From: Streptomyces sp. NBC_01478 | Lineage (GTDB): Bacteria; Actinomycetota; Actinomycetes; Streptomycetales; Streptomycetaceae | Direction of reading: 5' to 3' | DNA: 64,000 nucleotides | Assembly: GCF_036227225.1 (NCBI RefSeq) | Contig: NZ_CP109444.1 | Location: 9,653,501-9,717,500 of the forward strand | Part shown: positions 35,942-46,115 of the stretch, piece after piece | Numbering within the stretch: position 1 is the first letter of the stretch | How the letters are laid out: each line of letters opens with the position of its first letter | The notes under the pieces: generated by a model | What the model saw: only the letters and a program-made list of their open reading frames with translations | The model's database searches: none | Told to the model about the DNA's origin: nothing | Position numbers and translations under genes: made by a program

Positions 35942-37741
35942 ATGCGAACGTCCATCGCCACCGTGTCCCTCAGCGGCTCGCTCACCGAGAAGCTCACCGC
36001 CGCCTCCCGGGCCGGTTTCGACGGGGTCGAGATCTTCGAGAACGACCTCCTCGCCAGCCCGCTCTCCCCGGAGGAGATCCGTGCCCGGTGTGCCGATCTC
36101 GGGCTGTCGATCGAGCTGTATCAACCCATGCGGGACATCGAGGCGGTGCCCGAGGCCGAGTTCGCCCGTAACCTGCGTCGCGCCCGGCACAAGTTCGAGG
36201 TGATGCGCAGGCTCGGTGCCGACACTGTTCTCGTCTGCTCCAGCGTCTCGCCGCTCGCCGAGGACGACGACGCGCTCGCCGCCGCGCAGCTCAGCCAACT
36301 GGCCGACCTGGCCCAGGAGTTCGGCGTCCGCGTCGCCTACGAGGCGCTCGCCTGGGGGCGGCACGTCAGCACGTACGACCACGCCTGGCGCATCGTCGGG
36401 ACGGCCGGTCACCCCGCGCTCGGCACCTGCCTCGACAGCTTCCACATCCTCTCCCGGGGCTCCGATCCCAAGGGCATCGCGGACATCCCCGGCGAGAAGA
36501 TCTTCTTCCTCCAGCTCGCCGACGCCCCGCTGCTCGCGATGGACGTCCTCCAGTGGAGCCGCCACTACCGCTGCTTCCCCGGCCAGGGCGGCTTCGACGT
36601 CGCCGGACTCGTCCGGCACGTCCTGAACGCGGGCTATACCGGCCCGCTCTCGCTGGAGGTCTTCAACGACGTGTTCCGGCAGGCGGAAGCGGGCCCGACG
36701 GCGGTCGACGCCCACCGCTCGCTGCTCGTCCTCCAGGAGACGGTCGGTGTCTCGCGGCCCCCCGCCCCCGTCGTCCCCACGGGCTTCGCCTTCGCCGAAC
36801 TCGTCACGCCCGACGCGGAACCCGTCTCGGCCCTGCTCGGCGCCCTCGGCTTCGCCCGCACGGCCCGCCACCGCAGCAAGCCGGTCGACCTGTGGCAGCA
36901 GGGCGAGGCCCGCATCCTGGTCAACACCGGCCCCGCCGTACGACGGGACGGCACCGCGCTCGCGGCGATCGGCCTGGAGTCTCCCGACCCCCAGGGCGCG
37001 GCCCGCCGCGCCGAGGCACTCCTCGCGCCCGTCCTGCCGCGCCGCCGGGCACCCGAGGACGCCCCGCTCGAAGCGGTGGCCGCACCGGACGGCACGGAAC
37101 TCTTCTTCTGCGCCCCGACCGGCCCCGAACTCCCCGGTTGGCGGGCCGACTTCACCGACACCACCGCGCAACCGCCCGCAAGGACAGGCGTCCTGCGCAT
37201 CGACCACCTCGCCCTCACCCAGCCCTGGCACCACTTCGACGAGGCAACTCTCTTCCACCGCAGCGTCCTTGGACTCGACGCACAGGAGAGCGTCGACGTC
37301 GCCGACCCCTACGGCCTGCTGCGCAGCCGCGCCGTCACCAACCCCGACGGCAGCGTCCGTATCGCCCTGAGCGTCGGCGCGGCCCCGACCGAGGACGACA
37401 CCCACGCCCGGCACATCGCCCTCGCCACCGAGGACTTGGTCGCCGCGGCCCGCGACTTCCACGACCTGAGCGGCCGGTTCCTGCGGATGCCCGCGAACTA
37501 CTACGACGACCTCGCGGCCCGATTCGACTTCACCGAGGGCGAGTTGGAGACCTACCGCGAGCTCGGCATCCTCTACGACCGGGACGCGGGCGGCGAGTTC
37601 CGGCACTGCTACACCCGCACGGTGGGGCGGGTCTTCTTCGAACTCGTCCAGCGCGACGGCGACTACCGCGGCTACGGCGCCCAGAACGCGCCGGTGCGGC
37701 TGGCCGCCCAGCGCACCGCGAGGCTCCTCACTGGCGGCTGA
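35942..37741 (+). CDS. quiC: 3-dehydroshikimate dehydratase fused to a 4-hydroxyphenylpyruvate-dioxygenase-like domain (QuiC type)
   Basis: 599 residues from the ATG at 35942. Residues 1-~270 form a TIM barrel of the AP-endonuclease/sugar isomerase type, with metal-binding residues at E134 (YEALAWG), D165 (GTCLDSFH), Q191 (FLQLADAP) and E239 (LEVFNDVF). The dehydratase turns 3-dehydroshikimate into protocatechuate. Residues ~285-599 are a double VOC (HPPD-like) domain that keeps a 2-His-1-Glu iron triad (H422, H491, E567). Such fusions are known in Pseudomonas QuiC; the second domain's function is unsettled. The 3' end overlaps the convergent membrane-protein gene by 14 bases. Confidence 0.92.
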   Translation: MRTSIATVSLSGSLTEKLTAASRAGFDGVEIFENDLLASPLSPEEIRARCADLGLSIELYQPMRDIEAVPEAEFARNLRRARHKFEVMRRLGADTVLVCSSVSPLAEDDDALAAAQLSQLADLAQEFGVRVAYEALAWGRHVSTYDHAWRIVGTAGHPALGTCLDSFHILSRGSDPKGIADIPGEKIFFLQLADAPLLAMDVLQWSRHYRCFPGQGGFDVAGLVRHVLNAGYTGPLSLEVFNDVFRQAEAGPTAVDAHRSLLVLQETVGVSRPPAPVVPTGFAFAELVTPDAEPVSALLGALGFARTARHRSKPVDLWQQGEARILVNTGPAVRRDGTALAAIGLESPDPQGAARRAEALLAPVLPRRRAPEDAPLEAVAAPDGTELFFCAPTGPELPGWRADFTDTTAQPPARTGVLRIDHLALTQPWHHFDEATLFHRSVLGLDAQESVDVADPYGLLRSRAVTNPDGSVRIALSVGAAPTEDDTHARHIALATEDLVAAARDFHDLSGRFLRMPANYYDDLAARFDFTEGELETYRELGILYDRDAGGEFRHCYTRTVGRVFFELVQRDGDYRGYGAQNAPVRLAAQRTARLLTGG

Positions 37742-39191
37742 CGGTCCTGGTCACACCGGTGACGACGGTCGTGGCCAGGATCCAGCCGGTGATGATCAGG
37801 GCGTAGGCGAGGTACTGGTACCAGCCCTCCGGCGCGAACGCCTCCTCCTGGCCGAAGGAGATCACCGGCAGCAGCAGGTCGAGCGTGTAGAACACCGGGT
37901 TGAAGTGCGGGGCCTCGGACGCCTTGAGGGCGTGGGGGTGGTGCAGGCCGTAGGCGATCGAGCCGATGGCCAGCAGCGACAGCAGCCAGCCGCAGGCGCG
38001 CAGCGGACGGAAGCCGTAGCCGACGGTGGCGTCCTGGACGTAGCCCCAGATCCGGTTGTACCGGGGGAGGGTGCCGCGCAGGCGGCGCTGCTTGGCGAGT
38101 TGGACGCGGCGCGCGGCGTAGTCGTCGCCGGTGCGGCGGTAGGCGCCGGCCAACTGCTCGTAGGCGTGCGGAACATAGCCGTCGCCGTCCTGCTCCAGCA
38201 TGGTCAGGCGGCGCTCGGCGGGCTCGTGGGGGATGAGCGAGGTGTAGACGAGGCTGGTGAGGTACACCTGGCCCGGCACCACCCGCGGCTCCAGCAGGAG
38301 CACTTCGATCTGGGCGCTGCGCAGCACCACGCCGCCCTCGAAGGGCGGGCTCTCCCGCAGCCAGAGTTCCCCGATGGTGGCGCTGCTCGCCAGCAGCACG
38401 GAACTGCCCGGGTTCGACAGGGTGCTGTACGACAGGTCGAGCCGGCCCGCGATCCGGGCACCGCGCAGTCCGACCCAGCCCTCGACCCGGGCCTGCCGGA
38501 GCAGGAAGTTGCCCTCCACGACGAGTACTTCGGCGTCGACGGCGGAGCCCCCGGGATGGGACAGGTGCGCCGTGTTGAAGTTGACCGACCCGGCGACAGT
38601 CGCGCCGCTGAGCCGTATCTGACCGTGGGTGCGCAGTCCGGCGGCCCGGAGGTCGTCGCCGACGGCGGCCTGGTTGAGCTGGAGCACCGGCTCCGCCGCG
38701 TCCGGCGCGATGATCTCCGAGCCCTCCATGAACAGGCTCCCGGCGATCTTCGCCCCGGCCAGCCGTACCATTCCCCGGAACCGGGACCGTGTCATCCGCA
38801 GCACGCCGTCCACCCGCATCGCATGGGCGGTCAGCCCGGGCAGGACGGACTCGCTGAGGTTGAGCTCGCGCAGCCGGGAGGCGTAGAAGCGGGGTACTTC
38901 GTCGAAGTAGCAGTTCCGCAGCCGGACGGGGTGGTCGATCGTCGCGTACTGCAGATCGAGCATGCCGATGATCCGGGCGCCCGCCAGACTCACCGACGCT
39001 ATCTCCCCTGCTTCCTGCGGCCCGTTGAGCACCAGCGCCCGCAACACCTCGGCGCGGACGGTCCGTTCGGGCCCCCAGGTGTCGCCGGCGGCGATGTCCT
39101 CGTCCGGTGCGGTACGGAAGTCCACGGACTCGCCCAGCGGGAAGGCCCGCCACACCTCTTCCTCGGCCTGTGTCAGATCGGTGATCTCCAT
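37728..39191 (-). CDS. pentapeptide-repeat-like membrane-associated protein
   Basis: 487 residues from the ATG at 39191. Residues ~60-330 consist of repeating short beta units of the form (A/S)xLxGxxIxGxLxL (VSLAGARIIGMLDL, IRLSGATVAGSVNF, VGLRGARIAGRLDL), giving a right-handed beta-helix. After a linker with EQLAGAYRRTGDDYAARRV come two to three C-terminal membrane helices (~400-480). In databases such proteins are often labelled 'membrane-associated oxidoreductase', but I see no cofactor site. Function unknown. It stands alone between the shikimate island and the pentose-phosphate operon. Confidence 0.85.
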   Translation of the reverse strand: MEITDLTQAEEEVWRAFPLGESVDFRTAPDEDIAAGDTWGPERTVRAEVLRALVLNGPQEAGEIASVSLAGARIIGMLDLQYATIDHPVRLRNCYFDEVPRFYASRLRELNLSESVLPGLTAHAMRVDGVLRMTRSRFRGMVRLAGAKIAGSLFMEGSEIIAPDAAEPVLQLNQAAVGDDLRAAGLRTHGQIRLSGATVAGSVNFNTAHLSHPGGSAVDAEVLVVEGNFLLRQARVEGWVGLRGARIAGRLDLSYSTLSNPGSSVLLASSATIGELWLRESPPFEGGVVLRSAQIEVLLLEPRVVPGQVYLTSLVYTSLIPHEPAERRLTMLEQDGDGYVPHAYEQLAGAYRRTGDDYAARRVQLAKQRRLRGTLPRYNRIWGYVQDATVGYGFRPLRACGWLLSLLAIGSIAYGLHHPHALKASEAPHFNPVFYTLDLLLPVISFGQEEAFAPEGWYQYLAYALIITGWILATTVVTGVTRTVSRQ

Positions 39192-39240
39192 CAGGCGGGA
39201 CTCTAGCCGCGCGAGGGCCGCCCGCACAGGGGACGACCGC

Positions 39241-39274
39241 GGCCCGGCCCGCACGTCAACGCGCGGGCCGGGCC
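39241..39274 (-). terminator. terminator of the pentose-phosphate operon
   Basis: GGCCCGGCCCGC (39241-39252) pairs perfectly with GCGGGCCGGGCC (39263-39274) across a 10-base loop, a 12-bp all-GC stem. It follows the last gene of the operon (39289-39876). Confidence 0.85.
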
Positions 39275-39288
39275 GGGGAGTTGTGCCA

Positions 39289-39876
39289 CTACGGTCGGGT
39301 GTTCCACTCCGCGATGACGGGGCGGTCGTGCTCGGTGGACAGGCGGCTGACGGTGCCGGTCGCCAGTTGGAACAGGCGGCCGTCCGCCGCGGACAGACCC
39401 AGTCGACGCGCGGTGAGGACGCGCAGGAAGTGGGCGTGGGCCACGAGGACCACGTCACCGTCCACGAGCGCGCCGTCCACCCGCTTCAGCACCTGGTCGG
39501 CCCGGGCACCCACCTCGTCCGGGGACTCGCCGGGGTGTGCGGCCGGTCCCGGGGGCACTCCGTCGGTCCACAGGAACCAGTCGGGGCGGGTGCGGTGGAT
39601 GTCGACGGTGGTGACGCCCTCGTAGCCGCCGTAGTCCCACTCGTGCAGGTCGGGGTCGGGCACGACCCCGGTGATGCCGGCGAGTTCGGCGGTGCGTAGC
39701 GCGCGGTCCAGCGGGCTGCTCAGGGCGAGTGCGAAGGTCCGGCCCGCCAGGAGCGGGGCGAGGGACTTGGCCTGTTCCTCGCCGTGCCGGGTGAGGGGCA
39801 GGTCGGTCCAGCTCGTGTGCTGGCCCGACACGCTCCACTCCGTCTCGCCGTGGCGGACCAGCAGAAGATCCCCCAC
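39289..39876 (-). CDS. histidine-phosphatase superfamily protein (phosphoglycerate-mutase-like)
   Basis: 195 residues. The RHG motif is LLVRHGETEWS at the N-terminus, with the second catalytic His late (VVLVAHAHFLRVL) and the HEWDYGGYEG acid region. It begins 7 bases after gnd, as the last gene of the pentose-phosphate operon. The family removes or moves phosphate on small metabolites. Here a sugar-phosphate phosphatase activity is plausible, and a true mutase unlikely given its length and context. Confidence 0.9.
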   Translation of the reverse strand: MGDLLLVRHGETEWSVSGQHTSWTDLPLTRHGEEQAKSLAPLLAGRTFALALSSPLDRALRTAELAGITGVVPDPDLHEWDYGGYEGVTTVDIHRTRPDWFLWTDGVPPGPAAHPGESPDEVGARADQVLKRVDGALVDGDVVLVAHAHFLRVLTARRLGLSAADGRLFQLATGTVSRLSTEHDRPVIAEWNTRP

Positions 39877-39883
39877 GGCGCGC

Positions 39884-40759
39884 CTACTTGGACTCGACGG
39901 CGTGGCCGCCGAACTGGTTGCGCAGCGCCGCGATCATCTTCATCTGCGGCGAGTCGTCCTGACGGGACGCGAACCGCGCGAAGAGGGAGGCCGTGATCGC
40001 GGGCAGCGGCACCGCGTTGTCGATGGCCGCCTCGACGGTCCACCGGCCCTCGCCGGAGTCCTCCGCGAAGCCCCGCAGCTTGTCCAAGTGCTCATCGCCG
40101 TCAAGGGCGTTGACCGCGAGGTCGAGCAGCCAGGAACGGATCACGGTGCCTTCCTGCCAGGAGCGGAACACCTCACGTACGTCCGTCACGGAGTGGACCT
40201 TCTCCAGCAGCTCCCAGCCCTCGGCGTACGCCTGCATCATGGCGTACTCGATGCCGTTGTGGACCATCTTCGAGAAGTGCCCGGCGCCGACCTTGCCGGC
40301 GTGCACGAAGCCGAACTCGCCCTCCGGCTTGAGGGCGTCGAAGACGGGCTGGACCTTCGCGATGTTCTCGGCGTCGCCGCCGACCATCAGCGCGTAGCCG
40401 TTCTTGAGGCCCCACACACCACCGGAGACGCCCGCGTCGACGAAGCCGATGCCCTTGGCGCCCAGCTCCTCGGCGTGCTTCTCGTCGTCCGTCCAGCGGG
40501 AGTTGCCGCCGTCGACCACCGTGTCACCGGGCTGGAGCAGCTCGCCCAGCTCGTCGACGACCGACTGGGTCGGGGCGCCGGCCGGGACCATCACCCAGAC
40601 CGTGCGCGGCGCTTCGAGCTTGTCGACCAGTTCGGCCAGGTCGCTCACGTCGGAGATCTCGGGGTTGCGGTCGTAGCCGATGACGGTGTGGCCCGCGCGG
40701 CGGATGCGCTCGCGCATGTTGCCGCCCATCTTGCCGAGGCCGATCAGTCCGAGCTGCAT
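39884..40759 (-). CDS. gnd: 6-phosphogluconate dehydrogenase, short (YqeC/GndA) type
   Basis: 291 residues against ~470 in the classical enzyme, so it is the short form usually linked to NAD. The nucleotide motif is LGLIGLGKMGGNM. DGGNSRWTDDEKHAEEL, DAGVSGGVWGL and the catalytic Lys in GHFSKMVHNGIEY are intact. It decarboxylates 6-phosphogluconate to ribulose 5-phosphate. It follows pgi by a single base, in the operon tkt-tal-zwf-opcA-pgi-gnd-phosphatase. Confidence 0.95.
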   Translation of the reverse strand: MQLGLIGLGKMGGNMRERIRRAGHTVIGYDRNPEISDVSDLAELVDKLEAPRTVWVMVPAGAPTQSVVDELGELLQPGDTVVDGGNSRWTDDEKHAEELGAKGIGFVDAGVSGGVWGLKNGYALMVGGDAENIAKVQPVFDALKPEGEFGFVHAGKVGAGHFSKMVHNGIEYAMMQAYAEGWELLEKVHSVTDVREVFRSWQEGTVIRSWLLDLAVNALDGDEHLDKLRGFAEDSGEGRWTVEAAIDNAVPLPAITASLFARFASRQDDSPQMKMIAALRNQFGGHAVESK

Positions 40760-40760
40760 G

Positions 40761-42419
40761 TCAGTTCACTTCCTGGGAATTGCGGAGCGTCCGGTAGGTC
40801 GCCACGAGCGCGGCGGTGGAGGAGTCGAGACCGGGTACGTCGGCACCGTCGGTGAGGGCGGGTTCGACGCGCTTGGCGAGGACCTTGCCCAGTTCGACGC
40901 CCCACTGGTCGAAGGAGTCGATGTTCCAGACGGCGCCCTGCACGAACACCTTGTGCTCGTAGAGCGCGATGAGCTGGCCGAGCACCGACGGGGTCAACTC
41001 GCGGGCCAGGATCGTGGTGGTGGGGTGGTTGCCCTGGAACGTCTTGTGCGGCACCAGCTCCTCCGCCACACCCTCCGCACGCACCTCGTCGGGCGTCTTG
41101 CCGAACGCCAACGCCTGGGTCTGCGCGAAGAAGTTGGCCATCAGCAGATCGTGCTGCGCCTTCAGCCCCTCGCTCAGCTCCGCCACCGGGTTGACGAAGC
41201 CGATGAAGTCCGCCGGGATCAACTTCGTGCCCTGGTGGATGAGTTGGTAATACGCGTGCTGCCCGTTCGTCCCCGGCGTACCCCACACCACCGGCCCGGT
41301 CTGCCACTCCACCGGATTCCCGTCCCGGTCCACCGACTTGCCGTTGGACTCCATGTCCAACTGCTGCAAGTAGGCGGTGAACTTGGAGAGGTAGTGGTTG
41401 TACGGCAGTACCGCGTGCGACTGGGCGTCGTGGAAGTTGCCGTACCAGACGCCCAACAGGCCAAGGAGCAAAGGCACGTTGGACTCGGCGGGCTCGGTGC
41501 GGAAGTGCTCGTCGACGAGGTGGAAACCGTCGAGCATCTCCCGGAAACGGTCCGGGCCGATCGCGATCATCAGCGACAGCCCGATCGCCGAGTCGAACGA
41601 GTAGCGTCCGCCGACCCAGTCCCAGAACTCGAACATGTTGTCCGTGTCGATACCGAAGTCCGACACCTTCCCCGCGTTCGTCGACAGCGCCACGAAGTGC
41701 TTGGCCACGGCCTTGTCGTCGCCCCCGAGGCCCTCAAGGAGCCACGTCCGGGCGGATGTCGCGTTGGTGATCGTCTCGATCGTCGTGAACGTCTTCGACG
41801 CGACGATGAACAGGGTCTCCGCCGGGTCGAGGTCGCGGGTCGCCTCGTGCAGGTCGGCGCCGTCCACGTTCGACACGAACCGGACCGTCAACGAACGGTC
41901 GGTGAAGGCGCGGAGGGCTTCGTACGCCATCGCCGGACCGAGGTCGGAGCCGCCGATGCCGATGTTGACGACATTGCGGATACGGCGGCCCGTGTGCCCG
42001 GTCCACTCGCCGGAGCGGACCCGGTCGGCGAAGTTCGCCATCTTGCCGAGCACCGCGTGCACGGCGGGCACCACGTTCTCGCCGTCGACCTCGACGACGG
42101 CGTCACGCGGGGCGCGCAGCGCGGTGTGCAGGACCGCGCGGTCCTCCGTGACGTTGATCTTCTCGCCGCGGAACATGGCGTCCCGGAGCCCGAACACACC
42201 GGTGGCGGTGGCGAGTTCCTGGAGCAGGGCGAGGGTCTCGTCCGTGATCAGGTGCTTGGAGTAGTCGATGCGCAGATCGCCGACGGTGACCACGTACCGC
42301 TCCGCGCGCCCCGGGTCCGCCGCGAACAACTCACGCAACTGCGGGTTGAGTTGACCCGCGCGGTGGTCCTCCAGGGCGGTCCACTCGGGCCGCCGCACGA
42401 GCTTGGGGGAGTCAGACAT
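40761..42419 (-). CDS. pgi: glucose-6-phosphate isomerase
   Basis: 552 residues, the usual length. Signature segments are present: [12 protein letters not shown] for the first PGI motif, [18 protein letters not shown] for the phosphate loop, SKTFTTIET, and [14 protein letters not shown]. It interconverts glucose 6-phosphate and fructose 6-phosphate, letting carbon from Tkt/Tal cycle back to Zwf. It overlaps opcA by 8 bases. Streptomyces usually carries a second pgi elsewhere. Confidence 0.96.
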   Translation of the reverse strand: MSDSPKLVRRPEWTALEDHRAGQLNPQLRELFAADPGRAERYVVTVGDLRIDYSKHLITDETLALLQELATATGVFGLRDAMFRGEKINVTEDRAVLHTALRAPRDAVVEVDGENVVPAVHAVLGKMANFADRVRSGEWTGHTGRRIRNVVNIGIGGSDLGPAMAYEALRAFTDRSLTVRFVSNVDGADLHEATRDLDPAETLFIVASKTFTTIETITNATSARTWLLEGLGGDDKAVAKHFVALSTNAGKVSDFGIDTDNMFEFWDWVGGRYSFDSAIGLSLMIAIGPDRFREMLDGFHLVDEHFRTEPAESNVPLLLGLLGVWYGNFHDAQSHAVLPYNHYLSKFTAYLQQLDMESNGKSVDRDGNPVEWQTGPVVWGTPGTNGQHAYYQLIHQGTKLIPADFIGFVNPVAELSEGLKAQHDLLMANFFAQTQALAFGKTPDEVRAEGVAEELVPHKTFQGNHPTTTILARELTPSVLGQLIALYEHKVFVQGAVWNIDSFDQWGVELGKVLAKRVEPALTDGADVPGLDSSTAALVATYRTLRNSQEVN

Positions 42420-43347
42420 GAGAAGGGGTCTCCTTGGTGCCCTCTGCCCGCAGGGCGATGGCGTACATCTCGTCGGCGTCGAGGCGCCGCAGCTCCTCGG
42501 CGATCAGTTCGGAGGTCGTGCGGACCTTCAGCGCGAGGGTGCGGGAGGGCTGCCCGGGCAGGGACAGCGTGGCCAGCGGACCGTCGGGACGGTCGATGAC
42601 GACCTCACCGGCACCGGTGCCCAGCCGGACGGCCGTGATGACCGGCCCGTCGGTGACCACACGGTCGATCTTCACCTTGAGGCGTGCCTCCAGCCAGCGC
42701 GCCAGCAGCTCGGCGGCCGGGTTGTCGGCCTCGCTCTCCACGGCACCCGAGGTGATCTTCGACTTGGCCTGGTCGAGGGCCGCCGCCAGCATCGAGCGCC
42801 ACGGGGTCAGCCGGGTCCAGGCGAGGTCGGTGTCGCCCGGCGCGTAGGCGCGGGCACGGGTGCCCAGCGCTTCGAGCGGGTTCGTCGCCGCGTACAGGTC
42901 GGTGATCCGGCGCTGCGCGAGGGCGCCCAGCGGGTCCTTCGCCGGGACCTCGGGCGCGTCCCCCGGCCACCACACGACGACCGGTGCGTCCGGCAGCAGC
43001 AGCGGCAGCACCACGGAGTCGGCGTGGTCGGACACCTCGCCATAGGTCCGCAGCACGACCGTCTCGCCGGTGCCCGCGTCGGCGCCCACCCGGACCTCGG
43101 CGTCGAGGTGCGAGTTGGTGCGGTCGCGCGGGGTGCGGGCATGCCGCTTGATGACGACCAGGGTGCGCGAGGGGTGCTCGTGCGAGGCCTCCTCGGCCGC
43201 CTTGATCGAGTCGTAGGCGTTCTCCTCGTCCGTGACGATGACCATCGTCAGGACCATGCCCACGGCAGGGGTGCCGATGTCGCGGCGACCCTGCACCAGC
43301 GCCTTGTTGATCTTGCTTGCCGTGGTGTCGCTCAGGTCGATCTTCAT
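42412..43347 (-). CDS. opcA: OpcA, glucose-6-phosphate dehydrogenase assembly protein
   Basis: 311 residues from the ATG at 43347 ([14 protein letters not shown]), overlapping zwf by 4 bases. [17 protein letters not shown] and the [15 protein letters not shown] block identify the OpcA family, which occurs only in actinobacteria and cyanobacteria and is needed for active G6PDH. Its position directly after zwf is the standard arrangement. No catalytic site is expected. Confidence 0.95.
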   Translation of the reverse strand: MKIDLSDTTASKINKALVQGRRDIGTPAVGMVLTMVIVTDEENAYDSIKAAEEASHEHPSRTLVVIKRHARTPRDRTNSHLDAEVRVGADAGTGETVVLRTYGEVSDHADSVVLPLLLPDAPVVVWWPGDAPEVPAKDPLGALAQRRITDLYAATNPLEALGTRARAYAPGDTDLAWTRLTPWRSMLAAALDQAKSKITSGAVESEADNPAAELLARWLEARLKVKIDRVVTDGPVITAVRLGTGAGEVVIDRPDGPLATLSLPGQPSRTLALKVRTTSELIAEELRRLDADEMYAIALRAEGTKETPSHV

Positions 43348-44954
43348 GGCCTGCGCCAGCTCCGTCCGTCTCGTGCGAGCATCTCGTCCGCCTCCTCGGG
43401 ACCCCAACTGCCCGAGGAGTACTGCGCCGGCTTGCCGTTGTCCGCCCAGTACTCCTCGATCGGGTCGAGGATCTTCCAGGACTCTTCCACTTCCTGGTGG
43501 CGCGGGAACAGGTTGGCGTCGCCGAGCAGCACATCCAGGATGAGCCGCTCGTACGCCTCAGGGCTCGACTCCGTGAACGACTCGCCGTAGGCGAAGTCCA
43601 TGGACACGTCCCGGATCTCCATCGAGGTGCCCGGCACCTTCGAACCGAACCGGACCGTCATGCCCTCGTCGGGCTGGACGCGGATGACGATCGCGTTCTG
43701 GCCCAGCTCCTCGGTGGCGCTGGAGTCGAAGGGGGAGTGCGGGGCCCGCTTGAAGACCACCGCGATCTCCGTCACCCGCCGCCCGAGCCGCTTGCCGGTG
43801 CGCAGATAGAACGGGACGCCCGCCCAACGGCGGTTGTCCACCTCCAACTTGACGGCCGCGTACGTGTCGGTCTTCGACTTGGGGTCGATGCCGTCTTCCT
43901 CCAGGTAGCCGACGACCTTCTCGCCGCCCTGCCAGCCCTGCGCGTACTGCCCGAACACCGTGTGCTCGCCCAACTCCTGCGGCAGCCGCACCGACTTGAG
44001 CACCTTGAGCTTCTCGGTGAGCAGCGCCTCCTCGTCGAAGGCGATCGGCTCCTCCATGGCGGTCAGCGCCATCAACTGGAGAAGGTGGTTCTGGATGACG
44101 TCACGCGCCGAACCGATGCCGTCGTAATAGCCGGCCCGGCCCCCGATGCCGATGTCCTCGGCCATCGTGATCTGGATGTGGTCGACGTAGGACCGGTTCC
44201 AGATCGGCTCGTACATCTGGTTGGCGAAGCGCAGCGCCAGGATGTTCTGGACGGTCTCCTTGCCGAGGTAGTGGTCGATCCGGAACACCTGGTCCGGGTC
44301 GAACACCTCGTGCACGATCTTGTTCAGCTCACGCGCGCTCTTCAGGTCGCGCCCGAACGGCTTCTCGATGACCGCGCGCCGCCAGGAACCCTCGCCGGCC
44401 GTCGCGAGACCGTGCTTCTTGAGCTGCTGGACGACCTTCGGGAAGAACTTCGGCGGTACGGAGAGATAGAACGCGTAGTTGCCGCTCGTACCGCGCGAGG
44501 TGTCCAACTCGTCCACGGCCGCGCGCAGTTGCTTGAACGCCGTGTCGTCGTCGAAGTCGCCGGGAATGAACCGCATGCCCTCGGCGAGCTGCTGCCAGAC
44601 CTCCTCGCGGAACTCGGTCCGCGAGTGCTCGCGCACCGAGTCGTGCACCACCTGCGCGAAGTCCTGGTCCTCCCAGTCCCGCCGGGCGAACCCGACGAGG
44701 GAGAAGCCCGGCGGCAGCATGCCCCGGTTGGCCAGGTCGTAGACGGCCGGCATCAGCTTCTTGCGGGACAGGTCACCGGTGACCCCGAAGATGACCAGCC
44801 CGGACGGGCCCGCGATACGGGGGAGCCGGCGGTCGCGCTCGTCGCGCAGCGGGTTGTCCCAGTCGGCGGTCAGGGCGTCGGTGAGTTCCTCGACGGTGAG
44901 CGCGTCGGGCTCCGGTGCCTCGGCCGGTTTCGTTGCGGGAAGTTCCGCGCTCAT
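43344..44954 (-). CDS. zwf: glucose-6-phosphate 1-dehydrogenase
   Basis: 536 residues. The nucleotide motif is [20 protein letters not shown] and the active site RIDHYLGKE. An N-terminal extension of ~30 acidic residues precedes the core start ([16 protein letters not shown]) compared with the shorter paralogues I recall. It makes 6-phosphogluconolactone with NADPH and feeds the rest of the operon. ATGA overlaps with tal and opcA show translational coupling on both sides. By order and content this is the SCO6661-type (second) zwf of streptomycetes. Confidence 0.96.
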   Translation of the reverse strand: MSAELPATKPAEAPEPDALTVEELTDALTADWDNPLRDERDRRLPRIAGPSGLVIFGVTGDLSRKKLMPAVYDLANRGMLPPGFSLVGFARRDWEDQDFAQVVHDSVREHSRTEFREEVWQQLAEGMRFIPGDFDDDTAFKQLRAAVDELDTSRGTSGNYAFYLSVPPKFFPKVVQQLKKHGLATAGEGSWRRAVIEKPFGRDLKSARELNKIVHEVFDPDQVFRIDHYLGKETVQNILALRFANQMYEPIWNRSYVDHIQITMAEDIGIGGRAGYYDGIGSARDVIQNHLLQLMALTAMEEPIAFDEEALLTEKLKVLKSVRLPQELGEHTVFGQYAQGWQGGEKVVGYLEEDGIDPKSKTDTYAAVKLEVDNRRWAGVPFYLRTGKRLGRRVTEIAVVFKRAPHSPFDSSATEELGQNAIVIRVQPDEGMTVRFGSKVPGTSMEIRDVSMDFAYGESFTESSPEAYERLILDVLLGDANLFPRHQEVEESWKILDPIEEYWADNGKPAQYSSGSWGPEEADEMLARDGRSWRRP

Positions 44955-46096
44955 TCCCCGTCGCCCCCCTTGCCGCTCAGCGACTTCGCGACGGCACCCA
45001 GCAGGTCCTGCCAGGCCACCTCGAACTTGGCGACGCCCTCGTCCTCCAACTGCTTGACGACGGTGTCGTACGAGATCCCGAGGCGCTCTACGGCGTCCAG
45101 GTCGGCGCGCGCCTGCGCGTAGCCGCCGGTCACCGTGTCGCCGTGGATGTCACCGTGGTCGGCGGTGGCGTTCAGCGTGGCCTCCGGCATGGTGTTGACC
45201 GTGCCGGGCGCGACCAGCTCGTCGACGTACAGGGTGTCCTTGTAGGACGGGTCCTTCACGCCGGTCGAGGCCCACAGGGGGCGCTGCTTGTTGGCCTTCG
45301 AGCCCGCGAGAGCGGTCCAACGGTCACCGGAGAAGACCTCTTCGTAGGCCTCGTAGGCGAGCCGCGCGTTGGCGAGCGCGGCCTTGCCCTTGAGGGCGAG
45401 GGCCTCGTCCGTGGCGAGCGCGGTCAGGCGCTTGTCGATCTCGGAGTCGACGCGGGAGACGAAGAAGGAGGCCACGGAGTGGATGGTCGCCAGGTCGATG
45501 CCGGCGGCCCGCGCCTTCTCGAGGCCGGCCAGGTAGGCGTCCATGACCTCGCGGTAGCGCTCCAGGGAGAAGATCAGCGTGACGTTGACGCTGATGCCCG
45601 CGCCGATGACCTCGGTGATGGCCGGGAGACCGGCCTTCGTCGCCGGGATCTTGATCATCACGTTGGAACGGTCCACCAGCCAGGAGAGCTGCTTGGCCTC
45701 GGCGATCGTCGCCGCCGTGTGGTGGGCGAGCCGCGGGTCGACCTCGATGGAGACCCGGCCGTCCCGGCCGCCGGTCGCCTCGTGGACCGGGCGCAGGATG
45801 TCGGCGGCGGCGCGGACGTCGGCGGTGGTCATCATCCGTACGGCCTCTTCGACCGTCACCTTGCGTACGGCGAGGTCGGCGAGCTGCTCCTCGTACCCCT
45901 CTCCGGAGCCGATGGCGGCCTGGAAGATGGACGGGTTGGTGGTGACGCCGACGACGTTCTTGGTGTCGATGAGTTCGGCGAGGTTGCCGGACTCGATCCG
46001 CTTGCGCGACAGGTCGTCCAGCCAGATGGAGACGCCCTCGTCGGACAGGCGCTTGAGTGTTCCCGCGGTGGCGGTCACTTCGGTCACTGTGATCAT
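44951..46096 (-). CDS. tal: transaldolase
   Basis: 381 residues from the ATG at 46096; the open frame upstream of it is not family-like. The Schiff-base Lys is in [28 protein letters not shown] and [13 protein letters not shown] are typical of the long actinobacterial form. It moves three-carbon units between sedoheptulose 7-phosphate and glyceraldehyde 3-phosphate. It is coupled to zwf by a 4-base overlap and lies 19 bases after tkt. Confidence 0.96.
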   Translation of the reverse strand: MITVTEVTATAGTLKRLSDEGVSIWLDDLSRKRIESGNLAELIDTKNVVGVTTNPSIFQAAIGSGEGYEEQLADLAVRKVTVEEAVRMMTTADVRAAADILRPVHEATGGRDGRVSIEVDPRLAHHTAATIAEAKQLSWLVDRSNVMIKIPATKAGLPAITEVIGAGISVNVTLIFSLERYREVMDAYLAGLEKARAAGIDLATIHSVASFFVSRVDSEIDKRLTALATDEALALKGKAALANARLAYEAYEEVFSGDRWTALAGSKANKQRPLWASTGVKDPSYKDTLYVDELVAPGTVNTMPEATLNATADHGDIHGDTVTGGYAQARADLDAVERLGISYDTVVKQLEDEGVAKFEVAWQDLLGAVAKSLSGKGGDGE

Positions 46097-46115
46097 CTTC
46101 TTTCTGGCGATCGGA

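Noticed and set aside
35182..35997. Repeat-like Gly/Cys/His-rich protein frame over the 20-bp array
   Set aside because: The repeat period is 20 bases with 19- and 22-base units, which does not preserve any frame. The open frame is a by-product of base composition.
34280..37606. 1108-residue minus-strand open frame across qsuD, the repeat array and quiC
   Set aside because: It has no recognisable domain. It is antisense to two well-supported genes and runs through repetitive DNA.
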